Counted from the first letter of the stretch, positions 6,858-16,244 are shown. The stretch: DNA of 64,000 nt from Photobacterium malacitanum (GCF_900185615.1 NZ_FYAK01000001.1:1-64000); one strand, 5' to 3'. Notes: generated by a model not told the origin, from the sequence alone. Made by a program: numbers and translations.

Positions 6858-8072
6858 CTATTTCTTTAATGTCACTTTAATAACACTATGCTCTGTTGGT
6901 ACACCTAATCGAAAAGGAAAGCCGTAATGCCCAGTACCTCGATGTACATATAGCTTAGTATTATCTATTCCCCACAAGCCATGATCTGGCGATTTTGAAA
7001 ATAGACTGATTACTGTAGTTTTTAATCCTAAACTGACAAGTCCCATAAGACCACCATGTGTATGACCACTTAAATATAAATCAATAGGGTGGCTCGCTAG
7101 AGGCAGATCTGAAAGGTGAGTTGGATCATGTAGCATAGCAATACTTGCGATGACATTCTTTTTATTTGGTAAGCTTTTGATTGCGTTACTGAGTTTCGGT
7201 TTTCTATCTTTAGAGTGAGAATCAAAGCCAATAACTTCAACTGGTCCAAGTCTAGTTTCTACTACCAGTGCTTCATCTATCAACAAAGTAATATTATTGT
7301 TAGCTAAGGCTGTTTTTACTATTTCAGGTGCTTCGTAATCATGGTTACCCATACAAGCGAATACTTTACCGCGATAGTCTTTTAATGGCTGCAGTGACTG
7401 TGACAGTGCTTGTGCTGATCCTTTTGACTCCATGGTCAAAAAATCGCCCGTTAATAAAATAAGATCCGGTTGTTTATCGACTGCGTTTTTACAAATATGC
7501 TGAAGTCGAGCAACAGACATATATGGGCCTAAGTGGGGATCGGTTAACTGGATAATCTGCAGTGTGTCGTTATTATTTGAAGGTGGTGGCGCTAATTCTA
7601 AACGACTTAGCTGCGATGGTTGTGCATTATCATTTAAATCTATAACAACACTTTCTTCAGAAATACGGAAATTTTGTAATATACCGATTAAACCAAGTAT
7701 ATAAGGGACATACAAAAAATCAGCATTGCTAAAAAATACTAACCATAGTGCCCAAGGAAAGGCGATTATCGTTGCACCTAAAAACCATTGCCCAGGCCAA
7801 TTTATCACAATGCGAACCCAAAGAGGCTGCATTTTTGGTCGAATAAGAAGCAAGGTGTCTATAAATACTAAACTATATAACAACAATATGATCAAAGGAG
7901 GAATGAAGCTAACCAGAGTGCCAAATATAGTAACAAAAACTAAACTATAAACCGTTAAAATAACGCCTCTAATGATGGCAAACTCTTTAGAGCGAAATAA
8001 CCAACTAACAACAATAGTAAACACTAATAAAAACAACGTTATGGTGCCGATATTATCTAAAATAAAATTCAA
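6858..8072 (-). CDS. Membrane-anchored metallophosphoesterase (YaeI/YkuE-like)
   Basis: 404 residues. The N-terminal third has about four to five hydrophobic segments (residues 1-145). The C-terminal domain is a calcineurin-like metallophosphoesterase with all metal-binding blocks: TDPHLG, GDF, GNHDYE, a mid-domain His in MLHDPTH, and GHTHGG. YaeI/YkuE relatives hydrolyse phosphoesters, in some cases lipid-linked substrates such as UDP-diacylglucosamine, but the substrate here is unknown. It stands alone, with no apparent operon partner, next to the rdh operon. The next gene upstream, arsR, is on the opposite strand. Confidence 0.88.
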   Translation of the reverse strand: MNFILDNIGTITLFLLVFTIVVSWLFRSKEFAIIRGVILTVYSLVFVTIFGTLVSFIPPLIILLLYSLVFIDTLLLIRPKMQPLWVRIVINWPGQWFLGATIIAFPWALWLVFFSNADFLYVPYILGLIGILQNFRISEESVVIDLNDNAQPSQLSRLELAPPPSNNNDTLQIIQLTDPHLGPYMSVARLQHICKNAVDKQPDLILLTGDFLTMESKGSAQALSQSLQPLKDYRGKVFACMGNHDYEAPEIVKTALANNNITLLIDEALVVETRLGPVEVIGFDSHSKDRKPKLSNAIKSLPNKKNVIASIAMLHDPTHLSDLPLASHPIDLYLSGHTHGGLMGLVSLGLKTTVISLFSKSPDHGLWGIDNTKLYVHRGTGHYGFPFRLGVPTEHSVIKVTLKK

Positions 8073-8236
8073 TGAACTAATCCTATAAAATAAGTATTAT
8101 CTTAATACAGTATTGTTAGCATTTTAGCTAAATATATCGTTGAGAGTATGCTTTTATAGGCGGATTTTTACTAAAGGTTATTTGAATTTACAATGTTCGG
8201 GGTTAATTTATTTTGCATCAAAGTCGAACATCTATT

Positions 8237-8252
8237 ATCGTTAATCGACGAT
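8237..8252. promoter_or_regulatory. Candidate ArsR operator in front of arsR
   Basis: ATCGTTAATCGACGAT has arms ATCGT/ACGAT six bases apart and lies 20 bases before the arsR start. The same 16-mer recurs with one mismatch in front of acr3 (8661-8676), which supports an autoregulatory operator. Confidence 0.7.
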
Positions 8253-8272
8253 GAACGGTTAGGTGTAAACAG

Positions 8273-8614
8273 ATGAATAATAAATGCTCGAGTTCTTGTG
8301 ATATTTCCTTTACAGCAACAGACCAACAACTGAATGATGAACAAACGTTAGCTGCGCAAGCGAAAGCACTATCGCATCCAGCAAGGCTGCGTATTTTACA
8401 TATTCTGCACAGTTTAGATGCGGTGAATGGCTGTTTGAACAGTGATTTAGTTTCTGAATTGGGTTTAGCACAATCAACGGTTTCTGAACATTTGCGTATA
8501 TTAAAGCAAGCTGACTTTATTACAGCAGAGCCAAATCCTCCTAAAGTATGTTATCGCATTCATCGTGAAGCACTTGATAAATTCCATACTAGATTTGCCA
8601 GCTTTTTGTCTTAA
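8273..8614 (+). CDS. arsR: ArsR-family arsenite-responsive repressor
   Basis: 113 residues with a winged helix-turn-helix (about 30-110); the recognition helix region reads LGLAQSTVSEHLRILKQADF. Cysteines are present near the N-terminus (CSSSC), before the HTH (NGCLNSDL) and in the wing (KVCYRI); some probably form the As(III)-sensing site. The classical E. coli ELCVCDL motif is absent. ArsR repressors leave DNA on binding arsenite. It precedes an ACR3 arsenite exporter, with matching operator-like sites before both genes. Confidence 0.9.
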   Translation: MNNKCSSSCDISFTATDQQLNDEQTLAAQAKALSHPARLRILHILHSLDAVNGCLNSDLVSELGLAQSTVSEHLRILKQADFITAEPNPPKVCYRIHREALDKFHTRFASFLS

Positions 8615-8660
8615 CGTATGACTAAAGATCTTGATAACAAAAAACTATTTACCAATATAA

Positions 8661-8676
8661 ATCGTTATTCGACGAT
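8661..8676. promoter_or_regulatory. Second candidate ArsR operator, in front of acr3
   Basis: ATCGTTATTCGACGAT matches the site upstream of arsR in 15 of 16 positions. It lies in the 89-base gap between arsR and acr3, 27 bases before the acr3 ATG, so acr3 may have its own repressible promoter. Confidence 0.65.
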
Positions 8677-8703
8677 TAGCGATTATTGAAATAGAAGGTT
8701 ACT

Positions 8704-9762
8704 ATGACGAGTGAAAATGTAAAACGTTCAAATAATAAAATGCACTTTATTGATCGTTACCTAACCGTATGGATTTTTGCTGCAATGATTATTGGTGTCG
8801 GTATTGGAGCTATATTTCCTGATGTAGCGCAGTGGAATGAATCGATGTCTGTTGGCAGTACTAACATTCCGCTGGCGATTGGTTTGATCCTTATGATGTA
8901 TCCGCCGCTGGCTAAAGTGAACTATAGCTTAATGGGGAGTGTAACCAAAGATAAGCAAGCCATGACATTATCGTTAGTCATGAATTGGATTGTCGGCCCA
9001 ATTTTAATGTTTAGCCTCGCATTGCTCTTTTTGGGAGATCATCCCGGTTATATGGTTGGCATTATTTTGATTGGTTTAGCTCGTTGTATTGCAATGGTGC
9101 TTGTGTGGAATGATATTGGTGGCGGCAATAAAGAATATGGAGCGACACTGGTTGCGCTAAACAGTGTGTTTCAAATTTTTACTTATAGCTTTATGGCGTG
9201 GCTATTTATTACGGTATTGCCTCCTATTTTTGGTTATCAAAGTGTTGTTGTAAATATATCGATAATGAACATTGCTGAAAGTGTGTTGATTTACCTTGGC
9301 ATTCCTTTTATTGCTGGTTTTCTTAGCCGTAAGTTGTTGGTCGCTAAGAAAGGGGAGCTGTGGTACAACGATGTATTTATTCCTCGTATATCACCGCTTA
9401 CACTCATTGCGCTGTTAGCAACGATTGTGCTTATGTTTAGTCTTAAAGGCGATATGATCTTAGCATTGCCAATGGATGTGTTTCGTGTTGCTGTTCCCTT
9501 GGTTATTTATTTTGTATTGATGTTTTTTATTAGCTTCTTTGTTGGTAAGAAGATCGGTCTTCCTTATGATAAGAATGCCTCTATCGCTTTTACAGCAACA
9601 GGTAATAATTTTGAATTAGCTATTGCTGTATCTATTGCTGTATTTGGATTGAATTCAGATCAAGCATTTGCTGGTGTGATTGGCCCTTTGGTTGAAGTGC
9701 CAGTATTAATTGCTTTAGTGAATGTGGCACTTAAGATGAAAAAGAAGTATTTAAATAATTAA
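8704..9762 (+). CDS. acr3: ACR3-family arsenite efflux permease
   Basis: 352 residues with about ten membrane helices, typical of the ACR3 (BASS superfamily) arsenite carriers. The essential cysteine of the fourth helix is visible in [14 protein letters not shown], and [16 protein letters not shown] in the ninth helix is also a family block. It exports As(III) using the proton motive force. It follows arsR in the same direction with its own operator-like site. No arsC lies in this unit; the reductase is supplied by the fusion gene at 12288. Confidence 0.93.
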   Translation: MTSENVKRSNNKMHFIDRYLTVWIFAAMIIGVGIGAIFPDVAQWNESMSVGSTNIPLAIGLILMMYPPLAKVNYSLMGSVTKDKQAMTLSLVMNWIVGPILMFSLALLFLGDHPGYMVGIILIGLARCIAMVLVWNDIGGGNKEYGATLVALNSVFQIFTYSFMAWLFITVLPPIFGYQSVVVNISIMNIAESVLIYLGIPFIAGFLSRKLLVAKKGELWYNDVFIPRISPLTLIALLATIVLMFSLKGDMILALPMDVFRVAVPLVIYFVLMFFISFFVGKKIGLPYDKNASIAFTATGNNFELAIAVSIAVFGLNSDQAFAGVIGPLVEVPVLIALVNVALKMKKKYLNN

Positions 9763-9877
9763 AAATGGTGGTTTTATGAACGGTTGTGTAATTGTTCTTG
9801 CACAACCAAGGTAATTCCGTATAACCATTATCGACTTTGTCATTTATTTTTATTCAACCCACTGTTAAGGCATATGC

Positions 9878-10378
9878 ATGACCAGCTACAGCGTAAAAAC
9901 GTATACTCGATCTATATTTGATGACGATTTTGAGGATGATTCTATCGATGATTTTTGTGACGATTCGCTGTCTGTAACAGATGTGTGCTCTGAACAAGCT
10001 GATATGTTTGTAACGCTAATCGATAACGGAATAGCTGTTGTTGATGATAGCTATCATAGGATGGGTGATGCTCCAATACGAGTAGGCTATCGTGCTGTTA
10101 TTGATGATAATGATCTGAATATTATACGTGTCAATTTCGTTCATATTATCGATCAGGGATCGCGTAATCTGAAAGCTTATAATATTGAAGTAAAGGCAGT
10201 GCCTGAGACGAATACCTTGTATATTTCAATCATGCCTTATATGCCATTCTTTACCACTATCCTTGATATGTATGACGCCAATAAAGCTCAACAGATCGAT
10301 GCCTTAATGCAGCAAGCAATAGACACTTTAGCTAAAGGGTGGCTGTTTAAACGTTTGCTGGATAAGAATCAGAGCTAG
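9878..10378 (+). CDS. Conserved hypothetical protein
   Basis: 166 residues with no signal peptide or membrane segment. The N-terminus is strikingly acidic (FDDDFEDDSIDDFCDDS, about residues 15-31). The rest is a mixed alpha/beta sequence without a motif I recognise, ending in a basic amphipathic helix (GWLFKRLLDKN). It stands alone between acr3 and a TrmH-family gene, about 100 bases from each. There is no basis for a function. Confidence 0.7.
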   Translation: MTSYSVKTYTRSIFDDDFEDDSIDDFCDDSLSVTDVCSEQADMFVTLIDNGIAVVDDSYHRMGDAPIRVGYRAVIDDNDLNIIRVNFVHIIDQGSRNLKAYNIEVKAVPETNTLYISIMPYMPFFTTILDMYDANKAQQIDALMQQAIDTLAKGWLFKRLLDKNQS

Positions 10379-10477
10379 TGGCTAGTTTGGTTACCACTTT
10401 CTGTAAAGTGGCAATTTCAGTATAATAACCGCTTGATTTATAGTTGCGGTTAAGCAAAAAAATAAGGTATTTCTGAC

Positions 10478-10990
10478 ATGAAAGATGCATCAGTCATCAT
10501 TGGATTAAGTAATCCTAAAAGTCCAACTAATATAGGTGCAGTACTCAGAGCAGCAGGTTGTTATAAAGCGGATGCTGTTATTTATACCGGAACTCGTTAC
10601 GATAAAGCTGCAAAGTTTCAAACAGATACTAAAAAGATGGCGCAGAGCATTCCATTATCTGGTGTTGAGTCCATGCTTGATAATTTGCCACCAGATATGA
10701 AAATTGTTTGTGTTGATTTTGCTGAAGGCGCAACATTACTGCCGCATTTTGAGCATCCAGAAAAAGCGATTTATATTTTTGGTCCTGAAGATGGTTCTAT
10801 TTCACAAGACGTGGCAGATAGAGCCGATCATGTGGTTTATGTACCAACTGTTGGCTGCATGAATTTAGCAGCATCCGTTAATGTTGTTTTATACGATCGT
10901 CTTGCGAAACAAGAGAATATTGTTCAAAGCGATGAACATATTCGCCAAAATCGTGACAATAAAAATAATCTTCGCGTAAATATTAAATAA
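10478..10990 (+). CDS. TrmH/SpoU-family RNA methyltransferase
   Basis: 170 residues with a SPOUT fold. Motif 1 is NPKSPTNIGAVLRAAGCY, where Asn and Arg are the usual catalytic and RNA-binding residues. Motif 2 is IYIFGPEDGSIS, and motif 3 is VYVPTVGCMNLAASVNVVLYDRL, which forms the knotted SAM pocket. Family members 2'-O-methylate ribose in tRNA or rRNA. It is close in size to TrmL-like proteins, but the exact target cannot be told. The gene is followed by a strong hairpin. Confidence 0.88.
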   Translation: MKDASVIIGLSNPKSPTNIGAVLRAAGCYKADAVIYTGTRYDKAAKFQTDTKKMAQSIPLSGVESMLDNLPPDMKIVCVDFAEGATLLPHFEHPEKAIYIFGPEDGSISQDVADRADHVVYVPTVGCMNLAASVNVVLYDRLAKQENIVQSDEHIRQNRDNKNNLRVNIK

Positions 10991-11011
10991 GTAAACGCTA
11001 AAATCTCGATA

Positions 11012-11046
11012 GATTATCGCCGTGTTAATGATGAACGGCGATAATC
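11012..11046. terminator. Convergent-gene hairpin
   Basis: A perfect 12-bp stem GATTATCGCCGT / ACGGCGATAATC with an 11-base loop lies between two convergent genes. The T-run is short on both strands, but position fits a bidirectional terminator. Confidence 0.6.
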
Positions 11047-11064
11047 TTATGGCCAAATTACATA

Positions 11065-11922
11065 TCATCCAGGCTGTTTTACATCCCATACAGTATAGAG
11101 CCCTAAGGTCATTAAAATGATTGCGCCACCTAAAATATCATTTAAAGACGGTTGCTCACCAAGCACTAAAAACACATATAAAGGACCTAATAGAATTTCC
11201 ATTAATAAAATTAAACTTGTTTGAGCAGCAGGAATATAGGCTGTAGATTTTGAAATACAGAGATAAGAACCAGGAACAATAATGCCGCCTAATACAAATA
11301 AATATAGCATTTGAATATGTGATAGTGAAAAAGGTTGTGCGCCTCGAATATAAGCAAATACAGCGATCAAAAACCCTGCGACAATCAAGATGTTAGCCGC
11401 TTGTTCACCTTTTGTTTTACGCATAGCGATGAGATAGATAGCTGTTGCTAATGCAGTAATTAATGCCAGTAAATTTCCGACCCATTGCCCGCCAGCAGGG
11501 GCAAAAGCAAATATAATCCAAATACCACTAGTCGCGATACCGATAGCCAGTAGTGTTGGCCATTTGAGTTTTTCTTTTAATATTAAGAAACCTAAAATAG
11601 CGGTAAAGAAAGGGGCTGTATTAATGATCACCAGCGTACTTGCGACTTGAGTATAATGTAATGATTCTATAAAACAGACAGTAGAAGCTGCAAAAACAAA
11701 GCCTAATCCTAAAAGAGGCAAAGAAGGGCGTGATATTTCAGCTGTGAATTGCTTACGGTTGTAAAGTAATTGCACAATGACTAAAACGATACATTGAAAC
11801 GCGCCACGCCAAAAAAGTACATTCCATGCGGTTGAATCTGATAGTTTTACAAATAAGCTATCAAAGCTCAGTATCATTATGCCAATAAAAGCTAATAATA
11901 ATCCGCGATTCTTATCGCTCAT
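11065..11922 (-). CDS. DMT-superfamily (EamA) exporter
   Basis: About 285 residues with ten hydrophobic segments arranged as two EamA repeats; each repeat ends in a conserved block such as NTAPFFTAILGFLILKEKL and LLMEILLGPLYVFLVLGEQP. Family members are drug/metabolite transporters that often export amino acids or small organic molecules; the substrate is unknown. I chose the ATG of MSDKNRG because AGGAA lies eight bases upstream; an in-frame upstream ATG at 11973 has no such site. It lies between the two arsenic loci, but nothing ties it to arsenic. Confidence 0.85.
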   Translation of the reverse strand: MSDKNRGLLLAFIGIMILSFDSLFVKLSDSTAWNVLFWRGAFQCIVLVIVQLLYNRKQFTAEISRPSLPLLGLGFVFAASTVCFIESLHYTQVASTLVIINTAPFFTAILGFLILKEKLKWPTLLAIGIATSGIWIIFAFAPAGGQWVGNLLALITALATAIYLIAMRKTKGEQAANILIVAGFLIAVFAYIRGAQPFSLSHIQMLYLFVLGGIIVPGSYLCISKSTAYIPAAQTSLILLMEILLGPLYVFLVLGEQPSLNDILGGAIILMTLGLYTVWDVKQPG

Positions 11923-12287
11923 AAAAACATTTCCTATAATTTTTAGCGGGTATATTTTCGTATTAATCAACAAATTTTGTTAAATATGTGATGAACGATT
12001 AATCAAATGTATGCTTTTATTGTATTAATCACTATCTGTTAGGATTAATCAACCATTGAATCTAATATTGTATATGTCGTCCTCTATTTAAGAAAAAAAT
12101 TTCTTTGTTATGATGATATTTGTGATTTGTCGTAAAATGTAACTGCCTTTATAAAGATTTTATTAGAATAATATTTACCTCACCCAATAATTGAAGTGGT
12201 TAAGGTCACTTTTTTTTATTCGTACACTTGTTATATATGCTTTATCGTATATCCTGATGTTTTCGACGGTTATTTATAAGGTGTATT
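11923..12287. other. Intergenic region with divergent promoters
   Basis: AT-rich DNA between the DMT exporter and the arsC-arsR fusion. It holds the 20-base candidate operator at 12234-12253. It also has a small hairpin AAGTG/CACTT (12194-12211) running into eight Ts, which resembles a terminator although no plus-strand gene precedes it; a short leader or unseen RNA could explain it. Confidence 0.5.
12234..12253. promoter_or_regulatory. Candidate ArsR-type operator before the arsC-arsR fusion
   Basis: TATATGCTTTATCGTATATC matches the sequence upstream of the GAPDH gene (13740-13759) in 18 of 20 positions and lies 35 bases before the start codon. It differs from the site used at arsR-acr3. 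Confidence 0.6.
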
Positions 12288-13061
12288 GTGAAACGCATTT
12301 TGTTTCTTTGTACTGGTAACTCCGCCCGTTCGCAACTTGCAGAAGCATTGATGCGCCACATGTGCCGAGATAGTGCCGCCACCATTGGCCAATTTGAAAT
12401 AATGAGTGCAGGGATGGCACCTGAGAGTGTTGATCCTCGAGTATATGAAGTACTGAATTATCATCATATTAATGCTGATAACTTAACCAGTGTCTTAGCA
12501 TCCAGCCTCCAAAATCAACATTTTGATGTTGTGATCACTTTATGCGATAAAGCTAATAAAGAATGTGCCCTTTTTCCAGATTCTGATGCATTAATTCATT
12601 GGGATTTTAAAGATCCTAAGCCACTATCTGGCTCTCAAGGGTTTTATGATGTCTTTGATGGTTTAAAAGCCAAGATAGCGTTATTTTTAATGCTCAATGG
12701 TGATAATCAATCTGACACGATTGGTGCAGTTGAATTATTTAAAATTATGAGTGATCCACTACGGTTACGAATTTTAATGCTAATTCATGATGAACGTGCT
12801 TTATCTGTTGGAGATTTAACCAAAGCATTACAAGTTAGTCAGCCTAAAGTTTCTCGTCATTTAGCATTGTTACGAGATAGTGGTGTATTACATGATCAGC
12901 GAGAAGGTGTTTGGATTTTTTATCATTTTCCAACTGATCTACCCCAGTGGATTCTGCATACACTAGATACAGTCCGTAATGGGCAGCCGGCATTGATTAA
13001 TCAAGAGAAAATACGTTTAAGTGCAATAAAAAATAGAAAGAAACCACAATCAATTAATTAA
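12288..13061 (+). CDS. ArsC-ArsR fusion: LMW-phosphatase-type arsenate reductase joined to ArsR repressor
   Basis: 257 residues. Residues 1-140 form a low-molecular-weight-phosphatase domain with P-loop CTGNSARSQ near residue 8 and further cysteines, one of them in ITLCDKANKEC, which recalls the Cys pair of thioredoxin-coupled arsenate reductases. Residues 145-235 form an ArsR winged helix (LFKIMSDPLRLRILML, then LQVSQPKVSRHLALLRDSGVL). The protein could therefore both reduce arsenate and control transcription. It begins the arsenic operon that continues with a phosphatase 21 bases downstream. The two 20-base repeats before this gene and the GAPDH gene are its likely binding sites. Confidence 0.88.
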   Translation: MKRILFLCTGNSARSQLAEALMRHMCRDSAATIGQFEIMSAGMAPESVDPRVYEVLNYHHINADNLTSVLASSLQNQHFDVVITLCDKANKECALFPDSDALIHWDFKDPKPLSGSQGFYDVFDGLKAKIALFLMLNGDNQSDTIGAVELFKIMSDPLRLRILMLIHDERALSVGDLTKALQVSQPKVSRHLALLRDSGVLHDQREGVWIFYHFPTDLPQWILHTLDTVRNGQPALINQEKIRLSAIKNRKKPQSIN

Positions 13062-13082
13062 CGTTATAGCAGAATAGGAATT

Positions 13083-13613
13083 GTGACTGTTATGGATAAT
13101 CAACATCCCGTTTGGACTTTACCATTAAATGAAGCCGCATCTAAACAAGGTGGTTTACTTTTAACGCCATGCCCAGGAACTAAAGGCGTAAATGCCATTA
13201 CGAGTTTGCGTCAGCTAAAAGCAGCTGGTGCAACAGTGGTGCTGACAGCTTTAGAAAAAAATGATTTACCGGATCAAGGTGTTGAATTATTAGCCGAAGC
13301 ATGCAAATTATTGGGAATGCAATGGTTTCATGTGCCGATTGAAGATGATTGCGCACCTTCTGCTGACTTTGAATCGACATGGCAACGCGCCAATGATGCA
13401 GCACAAATCGCACTTAATAATGGTGAATATGTTGTTGCGCATTGTAAAGGTGGTTCAGGACGTACGGGATTATTAGCAGCCCGTATTTTACTTGCTCGTG
13501 GTAAGCCTTTTGAAGAGACAATCACTGCAATTCAGGCACTACGACCAGGAGCATTTACCCGTCAACCACATATTGACTATATCGCCCAGTGGAATAGTGA
13601 GATTGCGCGCTAA
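13083..13613 (+). CDS. CDKN3-like cysteine phosphatase in the arsenic locus
   Basis: 176 residues with the protein-tyrosine/dual-specificity phosphatase signature HCKGGSGRTG, giving Cys and Arg of the CX5R loop, and an upstream Asp-containing loop (EDDCAPS) that could supply the general acid. The overall pattern (tLPLNE at the start, LRPGAFTRQPHIDYI at the end) resembles the cyclin-dependent kinase inhibitor 3 family. It follows the arsC-arsR fusion by 21 bases and precedes the GAPDH-arsJ pair, so it is probably co-transcribed with the fusion. A role in arsenate chemistry or phosphate-ester turnover is possible but not shown. Confidence 0.82.
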   Translation: MTVMDNQHPVWTLPLNEAASKQGGLLLTPCPGTKGVNAITSLRQLKAAGATVVLTALEKNDLPDQGVELLAEACKLLGMQWFHVPIEDDCAPSADFESTWQRANDAAQIALNNGEYVVAHCKGGSGRTGLLAARILLARGKPFEETITAIQALRPGAFTRQPHIDYIAQWNSEIAR

Positions 13614-13635
13614 TCATTAATAGGAATTTGATATT

Positions 13636-13660
13636 AAACCTCGCTTATGCGGGGTTTTTT
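13636..13660 (+). terminator. Rho-independent terminator after the phosphatase gene
   Basis: AAACCTCGC pairs with GCGGGGTTT around TTAT and is followed by TTTCGTTTT. It separates the fusion-phosphatase unit from the GAPDH-arsJ unit. Confidence 0.85.
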
Positions 13661-13739
13661 CGTTTTAGGTCTGTTTAACAATTTTTACCTGTAAAAGGTT
13701 TATTTTATTTATCTTTGTTGTTATATTTGAAATTCCATA

Positions 13740-13759
13740 TATATGGTTTTTCGTATATC
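13740..13759. promoter_or_regulatory. Candidate ArsR-type operator before the GAPDH gene
   Basis: TATATGGTTTTTCGTATATC differs from the site before the arsC-arsR fusion at only two positions and lies about 20 bases upstream of the start codon. This puts GAPDH-arsJ under the same likely repressor. Confidence 0.6.
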
Positions 13760-13779
13760 TAGCCGGATCTAAGGAAATA

Positions 13780-14781
13780 ATGATGACAATCAAAGTAGGA
13801 ATTAATGGTTTTGGGCGTATTGGACGTTTAGCATTGCGGGCTGCATTTAATTGGCCGCAGGTTGAGTTTGTATTAATCAATGATGTTGCTGGTGATGTTA
13901 ATACATTGGCACATTTACTTGAGTTTGATTCAATCCAAGGCCGTTGGGAACATGCGGTGACGGTTAATAACGGCCAAATGGTGATCAATGGCCAATCTAT
14001 TAATTATTGTCAGCAAGCGAAAATCAAAGATGTTGATTGGTCGGGTTGTGATGTTGTATTAGAGGCCACGGGTGTGCATCGTGATACTCAGTACCTTAAC
14101 CAATATTTGCAACAAGGTGTAAAGCGTGTAGTGGTGTCTGCGCCAGTAAAAGAAGAGGGGGTATTAAATGTGGTTGTAGGTGTTAATGATCATTTATTTG
14201 ATGCTGAAAAACACCGAATTGTTACTGCTGCATCTTGCACAACTAACTGTATTGCACCGGTTGTTAAAGTTATTCACCAACACCTTGGTATTAAACAAGC
14301 ATCATTTACAACTATTCATAATTTAACTAATACCCAAACAATTTTAGACGCACCGCATAAAGACCTGCGTCGTGCCCGTGCATGTGGAATGAGCTTAATT
14401 CCAACGACGACAGGATCAGCAAAAGCTATTGTTGAAATTTTTCCAGAACTTGCAGGTAAAATTGATGGTCATGCGGTACGAGTGCCACTCGCTAATGCAT
14501 CATTAACGGATATTATTTTTGATGTTGAGCGTGACACCTCTATTGAGGAAGTTAATCAATTATTAAAAGCAGCATCGGAAAATGAATTGGATGGTATTTT
14601 AGGTTTTGAAGCACGACCATTAGTTTCTATTGATTATCGTGGCGACCAACGTTCAACCATTATTGATGGGCTATCTACCATGGTGGTAAATCAACGCATG
14701 GTGAAAATTTATGCTTGGTACGATAATGAAATGGGCTATGCCACTCGAACTGCGGAGCTCATCCGTAAAGTTGGTTGTTAA
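13780..14781 (+). CDS. ArsJ-associated glyceraldehyde-3-phosphate dehydrogenase
   Basis: 333 residues, a type I GAPDH. The NAD-binding start [12 protein letters not shown], the catalytic block [13 protein letters not shown] with its Cys, and the C-terminal [11 protein letters not shown] are all present. Next to arsJ, such paralogues are known to use arsenate in place of phosphate, making 1-arseno-3-phosphoglycerate, which ArsJ then exports. The pair is separated by 43 bases and shares one promoter region. It is therefore likely a dedicated resistance enzyme rather than the glycolytic copy. The ATG at 13783 is an alternative start three bases on. Confidence 0.92.
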   Translation: MMTIKVGINGFGRIGRLALRAAFNWPQVEFVLINDVAGDVNTLAHLLEFDSIQGRWEHAVTVNNGQMVINGQSINYCQQAKIKDVDWSGCDVVLEATGVHRDTQYLNQYLQQGVKRVVVSAPVKEEGVLNVVVGVNDHLFDAEKHRIVTAASCTTNCIAPVVKVIHQHLGIKQASFTTIHNLTNTQTILDAPHKDLRRARACGMSLIPTTTGSAKAIVEIFPELAGKIDGHAVRVPLANASLTDIIFDVERDTSIEEVNQLLKAASENELDGILGFEARPLVSIDYRGDQRSTIIDGLSTMVVNQRMVKIYAWYDNEMGYATRTAELIRKVGC

Positions 14782-14824
14782 TCAGTTAACAATAAATAGT
14801 GTTAGTCAGTAAGAGAGTATTTTT

Positions 14825-16057
14825 ATGTTAGCAAAGCTAAGTCAGCTACCTAATGGCGTACGTCAATATATGCTAGTGACGTTTAACTATTGGAACTTCA
14901 CTTTAACAGATGGCGCACTACGAATGTTGGTGGTGCTACATTTTCACCAATTAGGTTATAGCCCCTTAGAAATAGCATCACTATTTTTGTTTTATGAATT
15001 TTTTGGTGTGGTGACTAATCTTATTGGTGGTTGGCTTGGTGCTCAGTTAGGCTTAAATCGTACCATGAATATTGGTTTATTTATGCAGGTCGTGGCGTTG
15101 TTAATGCTTGCTGTTCCATCTGCAAACTTAACTGTTATATGGGTAATGTTTGCACAAGCGCTATCCGGTATTGCAAAAGATTTAAATAAAATGAGCGCGA
15201 AAAGTGCGATAAAAACCTTAGTGCCAAATGATCAACAGGGTGCATTGTATAAATGGATAGCGTTACTAACAGGTTCAAAAAATGCACTTAAAGGTGTCGG
15301 CTTTTTCTTAGGTGGTGCATTGCTGGCATTAATTGGATTTCAAGGTGCAGTTATTGCAATGGCATCTGTGTTAGCAGCTGTATTTATATGCAGTTTATTG
15401 TGGCTGGATAAAGATTTAGGAAAGGCAAAAAATAAAATTAAATTTAGTCAGATATTTTCAAAAAGTCGCAGTATTAACATATTATCAGCAGCTAGAATGT
15501 TTTTGTTTGGCGCTCGTGATGTATGGTTTGTGATTGCATTACCGTTATATTTAGGTCAAGTTTTTGGTTGGGATCATGTTTTAGTTGGTAGTTTTCTTGC
15601 TATTTGGGTTATTGGCTATGGCGTGGTTCAAAGTATTGCTCCACGTATTACAGGAAAAGCATCGGGTATTGTGCCGGATGGTCGAGCGGCTTTTGCATGG
15701 GCGAGTGTATTAGCACTTGTTACTGCGGCGATTGCATTAGCGATACAAATTAATTGGTACCCTCAATTTGTTATTGTGATTGGTCTAATGATCTTTGGTG
15801 CTGTTTTTGCAATAAATTCTTCATTACATTCTTATCTAATTGTTAGTTATGCCAAGGATGATGGTGTGAGTTTAGATGTCGGGTTTTATTATATGGCTAA
15901 TGCAATGGGGCGTTTAATCGGTACACTACTTTCTGGTGCGATTTATCAACTTTACGGGCTATCGATGTGTCTTTGGGTTTCGTTTGCTTTTATTGCCATC
16001 ACAACAGTAATTTCATTATGGTTACCTCGTAACCATTCAAATTCTATCGCGATTTAA
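14825..16057 (+). CDS. arsJ: ArsJ organoarsenical efflux permease
   Basis: 410 residues, a major-facilitator protein with about 11-12 membrane helices. The N-terminal sequence (GVRQYMLVTFNYWNFTLTDG, then MLVVLHFHQLGYSPLEIA) and the block ALSGIAKDLNKMSAKSAIK are typical of ArsJ. It exports 1-arseno-3-phosphoglycerate made by the GAPDH encoded just upstream, giving arsenate resistance without reduction. The locus thus combines reduction (ArsC domain), As(III) efflux (acr3 nearby) and organoarsenical efflux. Confidence 0.93.
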   Translation: MLAKLSQLPNGVRQYMLVTFNYWNFTLTDGALRMLVVLHFHQLGYSPLEIASLFLFYEFFGVVTNLIGGWLGAQLGLNRTMNIGLFMQVVALLMLAVPSANLTVIWVMFAQALSGIAKDLNKMSAKSAIKTLVPNDQQGALYKWIALLTGSKNALKGVGFFLGGALLALIGFQGAVIAMASVLAAVFICSLLWLDKDLGKAKNKIKFSQIFSKSRSINILSAARMFLFGARDVWFVIALPLYLGQVFGWDHVLVGSFLAIWVIGYGVVQSIAPRITGKASGIVPDGRAAFAWASVLALVTAAIALAIQINWYPQFVIVIGLMIFGAVFAINSSLHSYLIVSYAKDDGVSLDVGFYYMANAMGRLIGTLLSGAIYQLYGLSMCLWVSFAFIAITTVISLWLPRNHSNSIAI

Positions 16058-16244
16058 GCGTATTTTAAAATGGCTCTTAATCGTAAAGTGATATTTATCA
16101 AAAGATGTCAAATAATAGCTATGATTAATAGTTGTTATCTTTAACTAGGCTGGTCTATACGGTATATTAGGTAAATTATTATTATTACACATAGTATCAA
16201 AGATAATTATTTGTCCGATATATTACTTAGGCCGCTGATTACTT

